This document shows positions 21,616-26,181 of a DNA stretch of 26,181 bases, in pieces. Location: contig DAOTVO010000041.1 in the NCBI GenBank assembly GCA_034436335.1, positions 1 through 26,181 on the forward strand. The letters run 5' to 3'. Numbering within the stretch: the first letter of the stretch is position 1; the number at the start of each line of letters is the position of its first letter. A program made the translations under genes and the position numbers. Origin of the DNA: UBA877 sp034436335. GTDB taxonomy: Bacteria > Chloroflexota > Anaerolineae > Anaerolineales > Villigracilaceae. The notes under the pieces are model-generated. The model saw only the letters and a list, made by a program, of their open reading frames with translations, had not been told where the DNA came from and did not search any database.

Positions 21616-24237
21616 TTATTTTATCAGATGTTTCAAAATCGCCAGCGTCTCCATCTTCCCCCCGGCCCCGTTTTCCCCGCCGGGGCCGACGCAGGCGGGA
21701 CAGCCGTCCTCGCAGGGGCAGGCCTGCACCAGTTCGAGCGCCCGCGCCATCAGGTCGGCGTGCATTTCGTAGAGGCGCTGGCTGAAGCCGATGCCCGCCG
21801 GAACGAGATCGTACAGGACCACCGAGGGTTGACCGAAGACGGCGGAGGCGGTCGGCTCGATGTGCGTCCCCAGGTCGGCGGGATCGCACATCAGGAAGAG
21901 CGGGGCCAGGTGGCCGAGCAGATAGGCCAGCCCGGCCAGCCCGCTGCGGACGCGGACGTTCGTCTCGGCCTGATGGTGGCACTCCGCGCAGAGGGTCACC
22001 AGGTTGGCGGGGTCGTTGGCCTTTTCCCGCAAAATCTGGCCGCTCTCGTCGCGGAACAGGCGGAAGGGGATTTTGTGATGCACATCGTGCTGGCGCGCCC
22101 CTTCGGGCTTGCCACAGGCCTGACAGCGGTAACCGTCGCGCGCCCGCACGGCGTCACGCAGGCGCGGCCAGTCGGGGCCGTAATCGTTGGGGGCGTTCGT
22201 CCACAGGCCGGCGCGGCTCAGGCGTTCGACCGTCGCCTCGGAGAGCGAGAGCCAGTAGCCGGTCGTTTGCAGGTCGGTAGGTGGCAGGTCGAGCGGCTCC
22301 TCGCCGAGGGTCTCGCGGCTGTACCAGCGCAGTTTGCGAAAGCCGACGACTTGCGTGGTGACCTGCAACTCGCCCCAGCCTTTTGCGTGCGAGATTTCGT
22401 CCGAGTTCGGGCGGAGCAGAATTTCCTGCCCGCCGATGGAAAGCACCTGAATCGTGGTCTGTTTGAGCGGCTCGGTAAAGTAGTCGCCGTCGAAAGGGCG
22501 CAGGCGAGCCGCCTTTTGCTCGAGGTCGAGGCTTTCCACCAGGTACGCCTGCGCCTCGTGCAGATAGACCGCGCCGGGGTGGGCCATCCAGAGCGCCGAT
22601 TCCCCGTCCACGAGGCCGACCGTCTGCGCTCTGCCGTCTGCAGTCTGCGGTCTGCCGTCTGCGGTTTGCCGTCCACTATCCGCGGTCTGCAGCACCACCG
22701 TCTCCGGCGAAGCCGAGCGCAGGGAAATCTCCGCCGCCGGATAGGAATCGGCCATCCAGGAGTATTTTTCCTGCGAGCGGTGCGCCTCGCGGTTGGCGAC
22801 CAGGAAGTCGAGGAACTCGTCCACGTCCAGCGCGCCGAACTTCTCGCCCTGGGCGAAGGGCAACTCGAACATGGCGCAGCGCAGATGGGCGAGCAGGATG
22901 AGTAGATGGTCGGGGTTGATGAGCGCCTGCTCGGGGGAACGGTCGAAGAGGTAATCGGGGTGGCGGACGAGGTACTGGTCAATCGGGCTGGCCGAGGCGA
23001 CCAGCACCGCCGCGGCGGGCGCGGACCCGCGGCCGGCGCGTCCGGCCTGCTGGCGCGCGCTGGCCACCGTCCCCGGATAGCCGACCAGCAGGGCGACCTC
23101 CAGCCCGCCGATGTCAATACCCAACTCCAGGGCGTTGGTGGCGACGACCGTCCGCACCGTGCCGTCGCGCAGGCCGCGTTCGATTTCGCGCCGCTGGGAG
23201 GGCAGGTAGCCGCTCCGGTAGCCCCGGATAGAGTGAGAAGTAAGACGTGGGAAGTAAGAAGGCTCTTCCTCCTTCTCGCTTTTTACTTTTGCCTTCTCGC
23301 TCTGCAGATACGTCAGCAGCAACTCGACACTCCGCCGCGAACGGGCAAAGACGACCTGCTGGAGGCCCTCGGCGTGAACCTGCTGGGCGAGACGGACGCT
23401 TTCCATCAGGGCGCTCTTGCGCAGGCCGAGGGCTTCGTCCACGATGGGGGGGTTGTAGAGGAGAAAGTGACGCGGGCCGCGGCCGGAGCCGTCGCGGTCA
23501 ATCAGGCGGACGGGGGACTCAATGAGCCGCTCGGCCAGTCCGCGCGGGTTGCCGATGGTGGCCGAGGTCAGCAGGAATTGCGGAGCGGCGCCGTAGAACC
23601 TGGCCACCCGCTTCAGCCGCCGCAGGACGTTGGCCACGTGCGAGCCGAAGACGCCGCGGTAGGTGTGCATTTCGTCAATCACCACAAAGCGCAGATGACG
23701 GAAGAACTGCTCCCAGGGGGTGTGATGCGGCAGGATGCCGGTGTGGAGCATGTCGGGGTTGGTGAGGATGATGCGGGCGCTCTCGCGGATGGACTTGCGG
23801 TCGTGCTGGGGAGTGTCGCCATCGTAGATGGATGTTGGAACGTTAGCACGTTTAAACGCTTGAACGTGAAAACGTGTTAACGTGGAAAGTTGGTCTTGGG
23901 CCAGCGCTTTCGTTGGAAACAAATATAGCGCCCGCCCAGATTCATCTTCCAATAACGCCGAAAGGACGGGCAGGTTGTAGGCCAGGGTCTTGCCGGAGGC
24001 GGTGCCGGTGGCCAGGACGAGGTTCTCCCCGGCGCGGGCCGCCTCCCAGGCCTCGACCTGATGGCTGTAGAGACGCTCGAGGCCGAGGGCGCGCAGCATC
24101 TCGACGAGCGGGGGCGGCACATCTGCAGGAAGAGGCCGTAGGTCCGCGGGACGGGGCGGGAGGGAGACCCAGGCGGCGAAGTGCGGACCCGTCTCGGGGT
24201 CGGCGCGCCAGCGGTCGAGTAAACGGTCGAGGCTCAT
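21616..24237 (-). CDS. MrfA/Hrq1-like DEAD/DEAH helicase with DUF1998 region and an inserted HNH module
   Basis: 873 residues. Superfamily 2 helicase: motif I TGTASGKT (77-84), DEMH (188-191), SAT (225-227), NALELGIDIG (368-377), QQAGRAGR (396-403). The C-terminal part has the DUF1998 cysteine cluster CPCEDGCPACVG (C840, C842, C846, C849). Bacillus MrfA and yeast Hrq1 of this group take part in DNA damage repair. Between them, residues about 693-760 form an HNH nuclease-type zinc finger (CQAC, DVHH, ANLVTLCAECHH). Three linkers (about 117-133, 311-334, 517-540) are encoded by short-period tandem arrays. ATG 24237 is chosen over GTG 24276; neither has a clear ribosome site. Confidence 0.9.
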   Translation of the reverse strand: MSLDRLLDRWRADPETGPHFAAWVSLPPRPADLRPLPADVPPPLVEMLRALGLERLYSHQVEAWEAARAGENLVLATGTASGKTLAYNLPVLSALLEDESGRALYLFPTKALAQDQLSTLTRFHVQAFKRANVPTSIYDGDTPQHDRKSIRESARIILTNPDMLHTGILPHHTPWEQFFRHLRFVVIDEMHTYRGVFGSHVANVLRRLKRVARFYGAAPQFLLTSATIGNPRGLAERLIESPVRLIDRDGSGRGPRHFLLYNPPIVDEALGLRKSALMESVRLAQQVHAEGLQQVVFARSRRSVELLLTYLQSEKAKVKSEKEEEPSYFPRLTSHSIRGYRSGYLPSQRREIERGLRDGTVRTVVATNALELGIDIGGLEVALLVGYPGTVASARQQAGRAGRGSAPAAAVLVASASPIDQYLVRHPDYLFDRSPEQALINPDHLLILLAHLRCAMFELPFAQGEKFGALDVDEFLDFLVANREAHRSQEKYSWMADSYPAAEISLRSASPETVVLQTADSGRQTADGRPQTADGRAQTVGLVDGESALWMAHPGAVYLHEAQAYLVESLDLEQKAARLRPFDGDYFTEPLKQTTIQVLSIGGQEILLRPNSDEISHAKGWGELQVTTQVVGFRKLRWYSRETLGEEPLDLPPTDLQTTGYWLSLSEATVERLSRAGLWTNAPNDYGPDWPRLRDAVRARDGYRCQACGKPEGARQHDVHHKIPFRLFRDESGQILREKANDPANLVTLCAECHHQAETNVRVRSGLAGLAYLLGHLAPLFLMCDPADLGTHIEPTASAVFGQPSVVLYDLVPAGIGFSQRLYEMHADLMARALELVQACPCEDGCPACVGPGGENGAGGKMETLAILKHLIK
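22623..22692. repeat. Heptad tandem array inside the helicase gene (array A)
   Basis: Ten 7-bp units in exact register with consensus TCTGCSG (TCTGCGC, TCTGCCG, TCTGCAG, TCTGCGG, TCTGCCG, TCTGCGG, TTTGCCG, TCCACTA, TCCGCGG, TCTGCAG). In the helicase frame it encodes a repeat of QTADGR type at about 517-540. Confidence 0.85.
23232..23301. repeat. Heptad tandem array inside the helicase gene (array B)
   Basis: Ten 7-bp units in register: AGTGAGA, AGTAAGA, CGTGGGA, AGTAAGA, then after two transitional units TCTCGCT, TTTTACT, TTTGCCT, TCTCGCT. The second half is the same unit family in inverted orientation. It encodes the SEKAKVKSEK...YFPRLTSHS linker between helicase motifs. Confidence 0.8.
23840..23887. 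repeat. Octad tandem array inside the helicase gene (array C)
   Basis: Six 8-bp units each beginning ACG: ACGTTAGC, ACGTTTAA, ACGCTTGA, ACGTGAAA, ACGTGTTA, ACGTGGAA. The 48 bp equal 16 codons and give the FHVQAFKRANVPTS segment. It is AT-richer than the surrounding gene. Confidence 0.85.
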
Positions 24238-24353
24238 GATTGAAGAATTTTGGCCGCCGAGGAAATTTCCGGCCACATTTTTCGGGAAATTCGCAGTCTA
24301 CTCTGCTTCACTGCCAAGGCGTCCAGCGGATTGGGGAATCATCAAAGGTTTTT

Positions 24354-24400
24354 CTTGGCGAACTTGAACAGATTCTTGGCGTTCTCCGCCTCTTGGCGGT
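24354..24400. repeat. Degenerate period-9 tandem array upstream of the helicase gene
   Basis: CTTGGCGAA, CTTGAACAG, (ATT), CTTGGCGTT, CTCCGCCT, CTTGGCGGT show a 9-bp periodicity with one insertion. It lies in the 178-bp gap between the TerC gene stop and the helicase start. Confidence 0.45.
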
Positions 24401-24415
24401 GATGCCGGATAGAGT

Positions 24416-25210
24416 CTACTTCTTCAACCGGCGCCGGGGCTGGGGCATGCCGAGGGGATTGGGCGTGCGCGCCTCCAGCGGCAGGTACGACTGGCGCAGT
24501 TTGACCGGTTCGCCGGGGGCGGTCAGCCGCAAGTTGAGCATCTCAACGAAGACCGAGAAGCCCATCGCAAAGTAGATGTATCCTTTGGGAATGTGGGCGT
24601 GCAGCGCCTCGACAATCAGCGACATGCCGATGAGCAGCAGGAAGGAAAGCGCCAGAATCTTGAGGGTCGGGTGGCGACCGACGAAGTCGCCGATCGGGCC
24701 GGAAGCGTACATCATGATGCCGATGGCGATGACGATGGCCGCAATCATGACGGCCAGTTCGTTGGCCATGCCAACCGCGGTAATAACCGAATCGAGCGAG
24801 AAGATGATATCGAGCAGGCCGATCTGGAGCACCACGCCGGTCAGGGTGGCGGCGGCTTTGCCGCTCCGGCCGCCCTCTTTGCCCTCCAGTTTCTCGTGAA
24901 TCTCATGGGTGCTTTTGTAGAGCAGGAACAGCCCGCCCAAGAGCAGAATCAGGTCGCGGCCGGAGACCTCGAAGCCCCCCAGGGTGAAAATCGGCTCGGT
25001 GAGACGGATGATCCAACTGAGCGAGAGGAGCAAGAGGATGCGAGTCACCAGCGCCGCGCCCAGCCCTAGCCGCCGCGCCTTATTTTGCTGCGAGGCAGGC
25101 AGCCGGTCGGCGAGGATGGAGATGAAGACGATGTTGTCAATGCCCAGTACGATTTCGAGCACGGCCAGGGTGAGCAGGGCAATGGCGTTTTCGAGGGTGA
25201 AAAGTTCCAT
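24416..25210 (-). CDS. TerC-family integral membrane protein
   Basis: 264 residues with seven or more hydrophobic helices. Family markers are AVLEIVLGIDNIVFISILADRLP (about 16-38) and LLDIIFSLDSVITAVGMAN, the paired acidic helices that are thought to bind metal in TerC/Alx/YceF-type proteins. Relatives are implicated in tellurite resistance, manganese export and support of secreted-protein metalation. The start at 25210 has a strong GGAGGT seven bases upstream, so the longer reading is rejected. It may be co-transcribed with the helicase gene, but the gap is 178 bp. It is divergent from the PadR gene. Confidence 0.9.
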   Translation of the reverse strand: MELFTLENAIALLTLAVLEIVLGIDNIVFISILADRLPASQQNKARRLGLGAALVTRILLLLSLSWIIRLTEPIFTLGGFEVSGRDLILLLGGLFLLYKSTHEIHEKLEGKEGGRSGKAAATLTGVVLQIGLLDIIFSLDSVITAVGMANELAVMIAAIVIAIGIMMYASGPIGDFVGRHPTLKILALSFLLLIGMSLIVEALHAHIPKGYIYFAMGFSVFVEMLNLRLTAPGEPVKLRQSYLPLEARTPNPLGMPQPRRRLKK

Positions 25211-25311
25211 GAGTGACCTCCATGGCGAGGTGAAATACTTAATTTTACTCTCGAATGTTTGCCTCGAATGAAACGAATTCCTCGAAGTTCGGCCTGCGAC
25301 GTTCTGAACTC

Positions 25312-25340
25312 TTGACAAAAAATACTAACCCGTTTATTAT
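25312..25340 (+). promoter_or_regulatory. Promoter of the PadR-type gene
   Basis: TTGACA (25312-25317), a 17-bp spacer and TATTAT (25335-25340), a near-consensus promoter in an AT-rich island of the intergenic region. The leader to ATG 25423 is about 75 bases and holds an inverted repeat. Confidence 0.75.
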
Positions 25341-25352
25341 TTTCCGCCGCTA

Positions 25353-25379
25353 AAAAATAACAACTTGTATACTATTTTT
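25353..25379. promoter_or_regulatory. Candidate operator: inverted repeat in the PadR gene leader
   Basis: AAAAATA (25353-25359) and TATTTTT (25373-25379) flank a 13-bp centre with the palindrome GTATAC (25367-25372). AT-rich dyads of this size are typical PadR-family binding sites, so autoregulation is plausible. It lies downstream of the promoter, where binding would block elongation. Confidence 0.45.
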
Positions 25380-25422
25380 CAGCCGCGCTATTTGACTCCA
25401 GACTCTTCGACGATTTGCTCCC

Positions 25423-26019
25423 ATGTCTGTCCGTCACGCCATCCTCGGTCTTCTTGCGCAAAAGCCCCGCCACGGCTACGAACTGCGCGCCGCCTTCGAG
25501 GCCGTCGTCGGCGGGGGAGCAGCCTGGGAAGTGAAGCCGGCCCAAATCTACACCACTCTCGAGCGGCTGGAGGAGGCCGGCCTAGTGACTTGTGTCTCGG
25601 ACCTGGGCGAGGGCGACGAACCGGCCCGCCGCATCTACGCCCTGGCCGATTCTGGCCGTCAGGTGTTGTCCGAGTGGCTCAGTGAGGGTGTAACGCCAGA
25701 ACATCAGCGCGACGAGTTCTTCGTCAAACTGATCGTTGCCCTGGCCAGCGGCGAATCTGACCCGGCGCATCTCATCCAGACTCAGCGCGGTCGTCTCTAC
25801 CAGGAACTGCACGACCTGACCACCCGCCGCGAAGCCTGCGACCCACAGCGCGAAATGGCGCAAATCCTGCTTCTCGACAAGGCCATCATGCACCTGGAAG
25901 CCGATTTACGCTGGCTGGACATCGCCGAACAACGCCTCGAGGAAGTCCGCCGCCAGCCCTTGCCCGAACCAGAACTGCGCCGCCGAGGAAGACCCCCCAA
26001 ACATGGAGCGATTGAGTGA
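25423..26019 (+). CDS. PadR-family transcriptional regulator with AT-hook-like tail
   Basis: 198 residues. The N-terminal winged helix (MSVRHAILGLLAQKPRHGYELRAAFE ... IYTTLERLEEAGLV ... RRIYALADSGRQVLSEWL) is a typical PadR domain, followed by the helical Vir_act_alpha_C-type dimerisation region (about 95-175). The last residues RRRGRPPKHG match an AT-hook core (GRP flanked by basics), which is unusual for PadR proteins. PadR repressors usually control drug-efflux or stress genes by ligand release. The divergent TerC gene (212-bp shared region) is a candidate target besides its own promoter. The downstream gene is a transposase, so any former target may have been displaced. Confidence 0.9.
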   Translation: MSVRHAILGLLAQKPRHGYELRAAFEAVVGGGAAWEVKPAQIYTTLERLEEAGLVTCVSDLGEGDEPARRIYALADSGRQVLSEWLSEGVTPEHQRDEFFVKLIVALASGESDPAHLIQTQRGRLYQELHDLTTRREACDPQREMAQILLLDKAIMHLEADLRWLDIAEQRLEEVRRQPLPEPELRRRGRPPKHGAIE

Positions 26020-26056
26020 TTAACTCACCTTACGCAGTTTTGAGTAAACTTGAGGC

Positions 26057-26181
26057 ATGAAAAACGGTAAACTCCTCGATCTATACAGCGATTATTTGAT
26101 ATGTGCCTTCGGGCAAACTACCGCGACTGGCATGTCTGCTCTCTTGAATGGAGAAGTCAGTCACGACCAAGTACAACGCTT
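26057..26181 (+). CDS. N-terminus of a DDE transposase (cut by window edge)
   Basis: ATG at 26057 starts 41 codons that run off the window. The segment LLDLYSDYLICAFGQTTATGMSALL followed by HDQVQR is familiar from the N-termini of IS4/IS701-like DDE transposases, in which it precedes the RFLS segment. Exact family is uncertain. The 37 bases between the PadR stop and this ATG probably include the left end of the insertion sequence. It differs from the ISAs1-like fragment at the other edge. Confidence 0.65.
   Translation, partial: MKNGKLLDLYSDYLICAFGQTTATGMSALLNGEVSHDQVQR

Noticed and set aside
21611..21982. N-terminal extension of the GT-C-like membrane protein
   Set aside because: Overlaps the helicase C-terminus including its DUF1998 cysteines and encodes low-complexity Arg-rich sequence; the membrane protein begins cleanly at 21610.
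21628..23880. Two long plus-strand ORFs (425 and 324 codons)
   Set aside because: Antisense to the helicase gene with all its motifs; open only because of third-position GC bias.
22623..23887. CRISPR array
   Set aside because: The tandem units are 7-8 bp without spacers and lie inside an open reading frame; no cas genes are present.
1..26181. tRNA, rRNA, riboswitch or phage modules
   Set aside because: Looked for cloverleaf and conserved RNA segments, and for integrase or capsid genes; none recognised.

Overview
The window looks like a chromosomal segment of a moderately high-GC member of the Chloroflexota, probably Anaerolineae. This is inferred from gene style, not from a database search: lipoproteins with Pro/Thr-rich linkers, SH3-type surface proteins with a C-terminal membrane helix, an S1-domain protein, a paired FHA operon, and cmk followed by two plsC-like genes. 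No rRNA, tRNA or CRISPR array was seen. Both edges cut insertion-sequence genes: the end of an ISAs1-type transposase on the left and the start of a different DDE transposase on the right.

Left part (1-9435). After the IS remnant comes an S1-domain RNA-binding protein with its own promoter and terminator, then a decayed DUF1801-like gene fragment. A long minus-strand block follows. Read in its direction of transcription from about 9435 down, it encodes a small lipoprotein, a 38-residue membrane peptide, an MBOAT acyltransferase, an SGNH-type membrane protein, two paralogous SGNH-like lipoproteins whose expected nucleophile serine is cysteine (the second carries a beta-propeller), and then, after 115 bp, an acyl carrier protein and a fatty-acyl-AMP-ligase-type enzyme. 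The first six genes overlap or almost touch and look like a cell-envelope O-acylation system. The ACP/ligase pair may supply or use activated acyl groups, but that link is only positional.

Middle (9490-14387). A divergent promoter pair sharing one -35 region drives this block leftward and an IscA/ErpA-like Fe-S carrier rightward. Two tandem SH3-type secreted, membrane-anchored paralogs follow on the minus strand, and a zinc-ribbon protein with a probably leaderless mRNA lies opposite them. An apparent plus-strand operon then encodes a DUF3662/FHA protein, a membrane-anchored FHA protein and MTA phosphorylase.

Right part (14388-26181). A 1099-residue hybrid sensor histidine kinase with no adjacent regulator is followed by a minus-strand group: two PlsC-like acyltransferases, cytidylate kinase, a GT-C-like membrane protein and a MrfA/Hrq1-like DUF1998 helicase. 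The helicase carries an HNH nuclease module near its C-terminus. A TerC-family membrane protein, a divergent PadR regulator with an AT-hook-like tail, and the start of a transposase close the window.

A recurring feature is a set of short imperfect tandem arrays with periods of 7, 8 or 9 bp. Three lie in frame inside the helicase gene and others sit between genes. They resemble in style the heptanucleotide STRR sequences of cyanobacteria and may be a dispersed repeat class of this lineage.
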